Below are positions 1-5,160 of a DNA stretch of 7,164 nt, one piece after another. How positions within the stretch are numbered: position 1 is the stretch's first letter; each line of letters begins with the position of its first letter. Origin of the DNA: Lachnoclostridium sp. UBA1781 (GTDB lineage Bacteria > Bacillota > Clostridia > Lachnospirales > Lachnospiraceae); NCBI GenBank assembly GCA_002315495.1, contig DCGJ01000070.1:1-7164 (forward strand). Direction: 5' to 3'. The translations under genes and the position numbers were made by a program. The notes under the pieces were generated by a model. That model searched no databases. It had not been told where the DNA came from and saw only the letters and a program-made list of their open reading frames with translations.

Positions 1-314
1 ACGTGAGCTTCATTTTTCGCAACTGCCATAACAAACGGAACACCCATTTCCTTGGACATAAGAGTTGCCATAATGCTGGCTTCCATCTCCATGATGGTAA
101 CAATGATTCCGTCCAGCTGACGGGCACCGATGGCCTTTAGCACCGCCGGATCCTCCACGTCTGCAATCATGGCATAGCTGACTTTGTCCGCAATATCGTG
201 AATGCGGGCTTCGTTACTATCCAAAACCACGACATCACAGCCAAGATTCTGAAGGGTTACTGCCAGACTCTCACCAAATCTGGTCAAGCCAAGTACCGCA
301 TATTGTTTTCTCAT
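1..314 (-). CDS. ktrA: KtrA/TrkA-type regulatory subunit of a potassium channel (N-terminal fragment)
   Basis: This is the first 104 residues of a cytoplasmic RCK (TrkA-N) protein; the C-terminal part lies outside the window. Such proteins form octameric rings under KtrB and gate potassium flow in response to bound nucleotide. The fold is visible: a first beta strand, the turn GLTRFG (residues 9-14), and an acidic Asp32 at the end of the second strand (VVVLDSNE), where the ribose of the nucleotide is normally held. IADVEDPAVLKAIGARQLDGIIV and ASIMATLMSKEMGV follow the usual RCK pattern. Most homologues have GLGRFG; here the middle Gly is Thr11. The start follows GGAAAGGA (321-328) by 6 nt. 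It lies 26 nt downstream of ktrB on the same strand, the usual subunit pairing, and is probably co-transcribed. The RCK_C domain, where c-di-AMP can bind in relatives, cannot be seen. Confidence 0.9.
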   Translation of the reverse strand, partial: MRKQYAVLGLTRFGESLAVTLQNLGCDVVVLDSNEARIHDIADKVSYAMIADVEDPAVLKAIGARQLDGIIVTIMEMEASIMATLMSKEMGVPFVMAVAKNEAH

Positions 315-340
315 ATCGATTCCTTTCCGACAGGCCTCGC

Positions 341-1756
341 CTATCCTACCATAATGTTATCCTCCGGCAATCTCCGGAGCAAATCCTTCTTACTGTTCTT
401 TCCCGCAAACATGAGCGCAATGGTCATCGGGCCCAAACGTCCGATATACATTAAAATAATGATAATCACATGACTGCCCGTTCCAAGACTCGACGTAAGA
501 TCCGCCGTTAAGCCGACCGTAGCAACAGCTGACGTTGTTTCGTACAGGGCATCAATAAAGCTCACGGAATCATTTTCCATAATCAAAATGCCCACCGTCC
601 CCACAACAAGGGAACAAAAACCAATCAGAATAATCGTGAGCGCGGTACGAAGCATCTCACGCGGAATCCGTCGTCCGAAGGCCTCCGCATTTACCGTACC
701 TTTTATGGTTGCAATGGCGGTTAAAAACAACAAAGCGAAGGTGGTCGTCTTCATACCACCGGCGGTACCGGCCGGAGAACCACCCACAAACATCAGAAGA
801 ATATTCACAAACTTCGTTTCGTCCCGCATCGCCCCTTGCGAAAAGGAGGCAAAGCCGGCGGTACGGTCGGTAATGGACTGGAAGAAGGAATTCATAATCT
901 TCCCGCCCATACTCATATTTCCAATCGTATTCGGATTCGTATATTCCATTCCGAACACACAAACCGCGCCAAACAGAATCAGTACACCGGTCGTCACAAT
1001 CGCCACCTTGGAATGTAACTCGAGACGCGTAAAGAACCATCTTCTCGGCACTTCCTTTCGAAAAATGCGGTTCCACGTTGCAAGCACATCCAGCCACACA
1101 ACAAAGCCGATACTTGAAAGAACGATGAGCAACATCGTAACGATACAAACGATAGGATTGCCATTATAACCAATGAACGAGGAATCCCCAAGAATATCGA
1201 TTCCCGCGTTACAAAATGCAGAAATGGCATGAAAAACCGAGTACCAGATTCCCTTTCCCCATCCAAACTGAGGAATGAATACAAAGGAATATCCAATCGC
1301 TCCCGCGGCCTCCACAGAAAAGGTAATGGCAAGTACACCCTTCATCAGTCGCACCACGCCGCCGATTTGGTTTATACCATAGCTTTCCTGAATCAGCACC
1401 TGCTCCTTCACCGTAATCTGACGGCTCAAAAGCAGGAAGAAGAGGCTCATTACCGCAATAATTCCGAGACCACCGATCTGAATCAGTACGAGCAGAATCA
1501 CCTTTCCGAGCAGGGTGTATTGCACCGCGGGTGTGACCGTAACCAATCCCGTTACGCACACTGCGGAAGTCGCCGTAAAGAGCGAATCCATAAAGGTTGT
1601 CGGCAGATTGTTACAGATGGGAAGCCATAGCAAAACCGCGCCCAATACAATCAGTCCCAAAAAACCGATTCCCAAGATTCGCACGGTGTCCCACTTCTCA
1701 TCCTGTCGGGTCTCATGCTCTCTAAATTGTGTTAAGTATTTAATCTCCGATTTCAT
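341..1756 (-). CDS. ktrB: KtrB-type potassium uptake channel subunit
   Basis: This 471-residue integral membrane protein belongs to the Trk/Ktr/HKT superfamily; relatives dimerise and carry sodium-dependent potassium uptake. The four-fold M1-P-M2 architecture is visible from its filter loops: SAVCVTGL (64-71), SAFCNAGID (179-187), DRTAGF (297-302) and SAVATVGL (409-416). Each has the conserved filter Gly (70, 185, 301, 415). The glycine-rich loop GGSPAGTAGGMKTTT (325-339) in M2 of the third repeat matches the intramembrane gate of this family. Arg440 in YIGRLGP is the conserved Arg of the last helix. The N-terminus, about 25 polar residues, is cytoplasmic, with no cleavable signal peptide. 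Length is slightly above the usual 440-460. The ribosome binding site is poor: GGAG (1770-1773) is 13 nt from the ATG, so translation may depend on the upstream gene. ktrA follows after 26 nt. KtrB rather than TrkH/TrkG is favoured by size and by the adjacent single-domain TrkA-N partner. Confidence 0.93.
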   Translation of the reverse strand: MKSEIKYLTQFREHETRQDEKWDTVRILGIGFLGLIVLGAVLLWLPICNNLPTTFMDSLFTATSAVCVTGLVTVTPAVQYTLLGKVILLVLIQIGGLGIIAVMSLFFLLLSRQITVKEQVLIQESYGINQIGGVVRLMKGVLAITFSVEAAGAIGYSFVFIPQFGWGKGIWYSVFHAISAFCNAGIDILGDSSFIGYNGNPIVCIVTMLLIVLSSIGFVVWLDVLATWNRIFRKEVPRRWFFTRLELHSKVAIVTTGVLILFGAVCVFGMEYTNPNTIGNMSMGGKIMNSFFQSITDRTAGFASFSQGAMRDETKFVNILLMFVGGSPAGTAGGMKTTTFALLFLTAIATIKGTVNAEAFGRRIPREMLRTALTIILIGFCSLVVGTVGILIMENDSVSFIDALYETTSAVATVGLTADLTSSLGTGSHVIIIILMYIGRLGPMTIALMFAGKNSKKDLLRRLPEDNIMVG

Positions 1757-1805
1757 AAATCAGAACACGCTCCATCCAAATGCTTTTCTTCCCTTTTTCC
1801 TGCAT

Positions 1806-2201
1806 TTACTTGCTAAGATGCAGTCCGCTGTTCGTAACCAAAGCCACCTGTCGTCCCTGGCCGTCGGTTACCATCGTCTCAAAATAACAGGTCGTTCTGC
1901 CGTTTTTCACGCATTTGCATTCTGCTATGAGCGTCTTATCCTTCGGCTGACCAAGATAGCAGATGTTACTCATCGTGGTAAGCGTTACCTGCTCTCCGTC
2001 ATTCGATGCAACGGCAAAAGCGAAGTCCGCCAGGGTAAAGATGGCGCCACCCATCACGTGGTCTCCCACAGCCAAATGCTTCTCTTCCACCTGAAGGGTG
2101 CATTTGCTATAGTTCTCGCCAACCTCGGCAATTTCAATGCCGGTGGTAATCATTGCAAAACGATCCTGAATAAAATATGCTCTTGCTTCCTCTAATGTCA
2201 T
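1806..2201 (-). CDS. PaaI-like hotdog-fold thioesterase
   Basis: This 131-residue hotdog-fold protein belongs to the PaaI/YbgC-like acyl-CoA thioesterase group, soluble enzymes that hydrolyse acyl- or aryl-CoA thioesters as dimers or tetramers. The diagnostic segment is MGGAIFTLADFAFAVASN (50-67), with the core helix and Asp59 of the LAD motif, the probable catalytic acid. In E. coli PaaI this region reads N-G-H-x-x-x-H-G-G; here the Asn position is Ala44 and the His before GG is Met50. Substrate and even catalysis therefore cannot be assumed. I chose the ATG at 2201 rather than one at 2225, because a perfect AGGAGG lies 7 nt upstream of it and the longer start would begin inside the preceding gene. 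The gene sits 13 nt after tetR and 49 nt before ktrB, with no terminator on either side. The substrate is unknown; a metabolite that also binds the TetR protein would be a natural guess. Confidence 0.85.
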   Translation of the reverse strand: MTLEEARAYFIQDRFAMITTGIEIAEVGENYSKCTLQVEEKHLAVGDHVMGGAIFTLADFAFAVASNDGEQVTLTTMSNICYLGQPKDKTLIAECKCVKNGRTTCYFETMVTDGQGRQVALVTNSGLHLSK

Positions 2202-2208
2202 AGTGTTG

Positions 2209-2214
2209 CCTCCT
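2209..2214 (-). promoter_or_regulatory. Perfect AGGAGG ribosome binding site for the thioesterase
   Basis: On the minus strand AGGAGG stands 7 nt before the ATG at 2201 and lies in the 13-nt gap directly after the TetR stop codon (2215-2217). It settles the start of the thioesterase, excluding the in-frame ATG at 2225 that overlaps tetR, and suggests translational coupling of the two genes. Confidence 0.85.
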
Positions 2215-2784
2215 TTATTTCTCAATACCGGCGAAGCGTCTTGCCATTTCGTCGATACTAAAGATAATCACATTTAAGAATTCCAAAACCTCTTCGATAC
2301 TCTGCTTCATCTGACCTTCCATCCATTTGGTCAAAACCCCAACGATGCCCTGAGCCGCGAAATAGTACAGCCACTCCTGCTGCGTCTCCGTCAGATTCGG
2401 AAACAGCGCGCGAATCGTCTGAATGTTGGACTTGTAACAAAGGTCAAACATGCGCTTACGAAAATGCTCATCGCCGCTTTGAAAGAACAGCGTTTGATAG
2501 AAATCAAAGTCCGATGCAATCTCCTTCAGAATGATTTCGAAAATATCCTGAAGTGTTGCAAACCGATTCTCCGTAATGCGTCCCTCCAGCTTATCCAGTC
2601 GGTCTTTCTCCATCTTCTCCATCAGATCAAACGGATTGTCATAATACTTGTAAAAGGTTGCTCGGTTAATTTCCGCCCGGTCACAAAGCTCCTTGACCGT
2701 GATTTTTTCCAGAGGCTTCTCTTTGATTAAAAGCAGCATCTGCTGGCGGATAACCATATTGGTATAGCGGGATCTGGCGTCCAT
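2215..2784 (-). CDS. TetR/AcrR-family transcriptional regulator
   Basis: This 189-residue DNA-binding regulator has a typical TetR length. The N-terminal three-helix domain is clear: residues 10-21 form helix 1, and ITVKELCDRAEINRATFYKYY (28-48) is the helix-turn-helix, with the family signature RATFYKYYDN in the recognition helix and the following turn. The C-terminal ligand-binding half (about 75-185) contains QSGDEHFRKRMF and FAAQGIVGVLTKWMEG (142-157). That pattern resembles the DhaS-like TetR C-terminal domain, so the ligand cannot be predicted. The ATG at 2784 follows AGAGGAAGG closely. The gene heads a same-strand run with a thioesterase and ktrBA and is divergent from degV. The intergenic region carries GTGTTA/TAACAC half-sites (2924-2962) that could be its own operator, by inference only. 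Confidence 0.9.
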   Translation of the reverse strand: MDARSRYTNMVIRQQMLLLIKEKPLEKITVKELCDRAEINRATFYKYYDNPFDLMEKMEKDRLDKLEGRITENRFATLQDIFEIILKEIASDFDFYQTLFFQSGDEHFRKRMFDLCYKSNIQTIRALFPNLTETQQEWLYYFAAQGIVGVLTKWMEGQMKQSIEEVLEFLNVIIFSIDEMARRFAGIEK

Positions 2785-2814
2785 AAGCCTTCCTCTCTTT
2801 TCTCAAAATGTAAC

Positions 2815-2847
2815 GGGGACGGGGCATTTTCTAAAGATTCCGTGTCC
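2815..2847. repeat. REP-like GGGGAC imperfect hairpin (copy 1)
   Basis: GGGGACGG (2815-2822) can pair with CCGTGTCC (2840-2847): six Watson-Crick pairs, one G.U and one mismatch, around a 17-nt loop. It shares the GGGGAC core with palindromes at 6272-6285 and 6521-6536, all in intergenic DNA. Such elements resemble dispersed GGGGAC-type palindromes found in many Firmicute genomes. No transposase is present in this window. Confidence 0.4.
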
Positions 2848-2899
2848 TAATAAACAAAGCGTGGAATTGTGTTGCCAAAGTAACATCCCCACGGAATCT
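2835..2899. repeat. Perfect 10-bp inverted repeat with 45-nt spacer
   Basis: AGATTCCGTG (2835-2844) and CACGGAATCT (2890-2899) are exact reverse complements. The left arm overlaps the 3' arm of the REP-like hairpin, so the two pairings exclude each other in RNA. The spacing of 55 nt between corresponding arm starts is about five helical turns, so a looped dimer binding site is another reading. Function unknown. Confidence 0.45.
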
Positions 2900-2923
2900 G
2901 ATGGTAGCATTCCCGACCTGATC

Positions 2924-2962
2924 GTGTTATTCTAACACCCGAAAGTTAACTAACACGTGTTT
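2924..2962. promoter_or_regulatory. Candidate operator: paired GTGTTA/TAACAC palindromes
   Basis: GTGTTA-TTC-TAACAC (2924-2938) is a perfect 15-bp palindrome around a 3-nt centre. Thirteen bases later TAACAC-GTGTTT (2951-2962) repeats the half-site back to back and contains the perfect palindrome AACACGTGTT (2952-2961). Four copies of one half-site (one imperfect) next to a TATATT -10-like box, between a TetR regulator and a divergent gene, are what an operator would look like. The TetR product encoded at 2215-2784 is the obvious candidate binder, but this is inference. Confidence 0.45.
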
Positions 2963-3046
2963 ATTATATTACACAAGAGTACAAAGTACAAGAGCAAAAT
3001 GCGGCTTGAGGGAATTTCCTTCACCGCCCGAAAGGAAAGAAAAACG

Positions 3047-3895
3047 ATGGGAATTCGACTGATGATTGACTCCGGCTGTGATATGGCTCCGGAGATTGCA
3101 AACGAAAAAAATGTCCGGGTATTACCGCTTAAGGTAAGCTTTGGAGACGACGAATATTTGGACCAGGTGACACTGAAGCACCGCGAGTTTTATGAAAAAC
3201 TGATTGAAACGGATGTATTTCCGAAAACTGCTCAGATTCCTCCCTTTGAATATGATGAAGCCTTCCATGAGGCGGTAGAGGCAGGCGACACCGTGGTCTG
3301 CCTCACCATCTCGCAAAAGCTGTCGGGATGCTACCAGAGTGCCTGCATCGCAGCAGCCGATTATCCGGGAAACGTATACGTCGTAGATACGATGTCGGTT
3401 GCTGTCGGCGAACAGATTCTGATGGATTATGCGGTTCGCTTACGTGACGAAGGGGCCGATGCGGTAACCATCGTAAAGGAATTGGAGGAAAAGCGTGACA
3501 AAGTAGTCATCCTGGCACTTCTCGATACCCTCGAGTATCTGAAGCGGGGCGGACGCATCTCGGCAGCGGTTGCATTTGCAGGAAATCTGTTATCCGTAAA
3601 GCCGGTCGTTCAGGCGGTGGACGGAGAATGCGTTCTCGTTGGAAAAGCCAGAGGCTCCCGCGCGGCCAACAACCTGTTAAAGGAAATCATGAAGAAAGCC
3701 GGCGGCATTGATTTCTCTATGCCGTTTGGCGTAGCGTTTAGCGGATTGGACCGCTCTCTTCTCACAAAATACATCGAAGATAACCGCGACCTGTGGGGCG
3801 ATCATGTGGATTCCATTCCGACCTGCTCGATCGGCTCCGCCATTGGGTCTCATATCGGTCCGGGAGCAATCGCCGTGGCCTGCTTCCATCCGTAA
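3047..3895 (+). CDS. DegV-family fatty-acid-binding protein
   Basis: This 282-residue cytoplasmic protein has the standard DegV length. Characterised members (FakB) bind a fatty acid and present it to the kinase FakA for phosphorylation and entry into phospholipid synthesis; no FakA gene is in this window. Visible signatures are the N-terminal strand with DSGCDM (8-13), KTAQIPP (60-66, usually TSQP), ISQKLSGCYQSA (88-99, the SGT/YQSA motif), TLEYLKRGGRIS (161-172) and C-terminal GSHIGPGAIAV (267-277). Thr61, Ser93 and Arg170, around the lipid carboxylate pocket in relatives, are present; the Ser of TSQP is Ala62. The start at 3047 follows AAGGAAAG (about 3032-3039). An in-frame GTG at 2957 adds 30 non-homologous-looking residues, lacks a ribosome binding site and overlaps the candidate operator. 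It is divergent from tetR; no clear terminator follows, so it may read into queT. Confidence 0.9.
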   Translation: MGIRLMIDSGCDMAPEIANEKNVRVLPLKVSFGDDEYLDQVTLKHREFYEKLIETDVFPKTAQIPPFEYDEAFHEAVEAGDTVVCLTISQKLSGCYQSACIAAADYPGNVYVVDTMSVAVGEQILMDYAVRLRDEGADAVTIVKELEEKRDKVVILALLDTLEYLKRGGRISAAVAFAGNLLSVKPVVQAVDGECVLVGKARGSRAANNLLKEIMKKAGGIDFSMPFGVAFSGLDRSLLTKYIEDNRDLWGDHVDSIPTCSIGSAIGSHIGPGAIAVACFHP

Positions 3896-3917
3896 AAGTA
3901 GTTTCGAAAAAATTCAC

Positions 3918-3945
3918 TTGCATTTTCTCCCTGTTTCCCTATAAT
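3918..3945 (+). promoter_or_regulatory. Sigma-A-type promoter of queT
   Basis: TTGCAT (3918-3923) and a perfect TATAAT (3940-3945) are separated by 16 nt. Transcription would begin near 3951-3953, immediately ahead of the structured leader, giving queT its own transcript independent of degV. Confidence 0.7.
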
Positions 3946-3959
3946 AGGCTTCGTACCTA

Positions 3960-4007
3960 ATGGTCGGTGAGTTCGTAACCATCCTCACCTAAAACAAAAC
4001 TAAGGAG
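3960..4007 (+). promoter_or_regulatory. Probable preQ1-I-type riboswitch ahead of queT
   Basis: A perfect 6-bp stem GGUGAG (3966-3971)/CUCACC (3984-3989) closes a 12-nt loop beginning UUCGUAACC. It is followed by an A-rich tail UAAAACAAAAC and then UAAGGAG, which is the ribosome binding site (AAGGAG 4002-4007, 7 nt before the ATG). The plan of one short hairpin, a C-containing loop and an A-rich tail ending in the ribosome binding site is that of preQ1 class I aptamers. In those, the tail pairs back into the loop, and with preQ1 bound translation is blocked. Loop C3974-G3975 could pair with G4004 and C4000, which would occlude the ribosome binding site. The downstream queuosine-precursor transporter supports the call. 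I judged this by eye, not with a covariance model. Confidence 0.7.
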
Positions 4008-4014
4008 AAAACAA

Positions 4015-4524
4015 ATGAATAAGAAAGTACTGTTTATCACCCAGGCCGCAGCCATTGCTGCGCTCTACACCGTGCTCACGATTTTTATCGCAGCCTTCAA
4101 CCTTGCAAGCGGCGCAATTCAGTTCCGCATTTCCGAGGCTCTGACGATTCTTCCGGTATTCACACCGGCAGCAATCCCGGGACTTTTTATCGGTTGCTTC
4201 CTAAGCAATCTGATTACCGGCTGTGCTGTTATGGATATCGTGTTCGGTTCTCTTGCAACGCTGATTGGTGCCATCGGAACTTACCTGCTGAAGAAGTATT
4301 GGTTTGTCGCTCCGATTCCTCCGATTCTTGCAAATGCCTTCATCGTTCCAATCGTGCTTCGCTACGCATACGGCATCGGTGATGCCTACTGGTATCTGAT
4401 TTTAACGGTCGGTGCCGGCGAGATTCTTTCCTGCGGAATTCTGGGCTTAGTTCTCTATTTTGCGCTGAAACCGATTCGGAATATCTTTCTTACCGAGCAG
4501 GTTTCCGCAACGGCAAACGAATAA
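4015..4524 (+). CDS. queT: QueT-family queuosine-precursor transporter (ECF substrate-binding subunit)
   Basis: This 169-residue, very hydrophobic protein has about five or six membrane segments (roughly 5-27, 43-66, 72-92, 96-116, 120-152). QueT proteins are S components of energy-coupling factor transporters: they bind a queuosine precursor such as preQ1 or queuine and dock on the shared EcfT/EcfA module, which is not in this window. The family core is evident: an N-terminal AAIAALYTVLTIF, then the near-invariant GAIQFRISEALTILPVFTPAAIPGLFIGC (33-61), SNLITGCAVMDIVFGSLATLIGAIGTYLL and a conserved C-terminal helix. Length is normal for the family (about 165-175). The gene is monocistronic, flanked by its own promoter, a preQ1-type leader and a strong terminator. 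That points to translational repression by intracellular preQ1. Other ECF S components are less likely given the RISEAL motif and the leader. Confidence 0.88.
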   Translation: MNKKVLFITQAAAIAALYTVLTIFIAAFNLASGAIQFRISEALTILPVFTPAAIPGLFIGCFLSNLITGCAVMDIVFGSLATLIGAIGTYLLKKYWFVAPIPPILANAFIVPIVLRYAYGIGDAYWYLILTVGAGEILSCGILGLVLYFALKPIRNIFLTEQVSATANE

Positions 4525-4529
4525 AAAAC

Positions 4530-4571
4530 AAGGCTGCTCCAAACGATCGCCTCGTAGGAGCAGCCTTTTTT
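4530..4571. terminator. Bidirectional intrinsic terminator between queT and aroK
   Basis: An 11-bp perfect stem, AAGGCTGCTCC (4530-4540) with GGAGCAGCCTT (4557-4567), encloses a 16-nt loop. On the plus strand it runs into T4566-T4571; on the minus strand it runs into a T-rich tract (complement of ATAAAAAACAA). It lies 5 nt after the queT stop and 2 nt after the aroK stop, so it serves both convergent genes. Confidence 0.93.
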
Positions 4572-4573
4572 CG

Positions 4574-5077
4574 TTAATTCAGTGCTGCAATAATTTCATC
4601 ACAAATTTCTTCGACGTTCTTTCCATCCGTATCAATGCGGATATCTGCCGCTTCCTCGTACAGTGCACGACGTTTTTCCATCAGCTGAGCAATAAATTCC
4701 ACATTCATATTGCCGTTCAAAATCGGACGGTCCGTGTTATCCTTTACACGCTCATAAATGGTTTCCGGCGTTGCACAAAGGAACACAATCTTACCGCTCT
4801 TCTTCATATTCGCCGTGTTCTCCGGACGAACGACCACGCCGCCCCCGCAGGATACAATCGTGTTGCCCTCATCACCGATGGCAACCACCAGCGCACTCTC
4901 AATATCACGAAAATGCGGCTCACCATACTTTGCAAAGATCTCTGTGATTGGCATCCCCTGCTCTTCCACAATTCTTGCATCCATCTCCACCAGGGCCATA
5001 GAAAGCTTGTCCTTCAGTCTTGCTGCGATGGTGCTTTTTCCGGCTCCCATAAAGCCGATCAAAAATATATTATTCAT
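4574..5077 (-). CDS. aroK: Shikimate kinase
   Basis: This 167-residue cytoplasmic NMP-kinase-fold enzyme transfers phosphate from ATP to the 3-hydroxyl of shikimate on the way to chorismate and aromatic amino acids. All signature elements are visible: Walker A GFMGAGKST (8-16); EMD (31-33), where Asp33 would contact shikimate (the family usually has DxD, so the first acid is Glu here); FRDIE (56-60) with Arg57; the GGG turn (78-80) as the Walker B equivalent; lid Arg117 in TDRPIL; and Arg136/137 in KRRALY. Length is normal (about 165-175). The start follows AGGTGA (5084-5089) at good spacing. It lies 83 nt downstream of aroE on the same strand and ends at the shared terminator, so aroE-aroK is probably one transcript from the promoter at 6100-6128. 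Complete, with no sign of damage. Confidence 0.95.
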   Translation of the reverse strand: MNNIFLIGFMGAGKSTIAARLKDKLSMALVEMDARIVEEQGMPITEIFAKYGEPHFRDIESALVVAIGDEGNTIVSCGGGVVVRPENTANMKKSGKIVFLCATPETIYERVKDNTDRPILNGNMNVEFIAQLMEKRRALYEEAADIRIDTDGKNVEEICDEIIAALN

Positions 5078-5106
5078 TCGAAATCACCTGTTTTTGTTCT
5101 TTATTC

Positions 5107-5126
5107 TACAGCAGTAGACCGCTGTA
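5107..5126. repeat. Small inverted repeat in the aroE-aroK gap
   Basis: TACAGC (5107-5112) and GCTGTA (5121-5126) form a 6-bp hairpin with an 8-nt loop. No T-run follows on the minus strand, so it is not a terminator. A second short repeat, AAACCA/TGGTTT (minus strand, about 5141-5157), lies closer to aroE. They may affect processing or stability of the aroE-aroK transcript; nothing more is supported. Confidence 0.35.
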
Positions 5127-5160
5127 TTTCCCACATTTTATAAACCAATCCATGGTTTTC

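Larger units (their letters stand above)
2785..3046. other. Divergent tetR-degV intergenic region
   Basis: This 262-nt non-coding region carries the 5' leaders and promoters of tetR (minus) and degV (plus). It contains the REP-like hairpin (2815-2847), a spaced 10-bp inverted repeat (2835-2899) and the GTGTTA half-site cluster (2924-2962). AT-rich TATATT (2965-2970) is a possible -10 for degV, but no good -35 stands 16-18 nt upstream. For tetR a weak TTGGCA-like -35 is visible on the minus strand near 2873-2878 without a convincing -10. The degV leader has ACAAGAG twice (2973-2979 and 2988-2994), 15 nt apart. No protein start with a ribosome binding site is seen before 3047. Confidence 0.6.

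Noticed and set aside
588..1169. Plus-strand 193-residue open frame
   Set aside because: It is antisense to ktrB, whose filter motifs are intact; composition is arginine- and proline-rich shadow sequence without a ribosome binding site.
1515..2195. Plus-strand 226-residue open frame
   Set aside because: It is antisense to both ktrB and the thioesterase gene and spans their gap; it resembles no protein family.
2202..2225. Longer thioesterase start (ATG at 2225)
   Set aside because: It lies inside tetR and would translate through the AGGAGG that serves the ATG at 2201.
2957..3046. Longer degV start (GTG at 2957)
   Set aside because: It has no ribosome binding site, overlaps the candidate operator, and its 30 extra residues precede the usual DegV N-terminus; ATG 3047 has AAGGAAAG at good distance.
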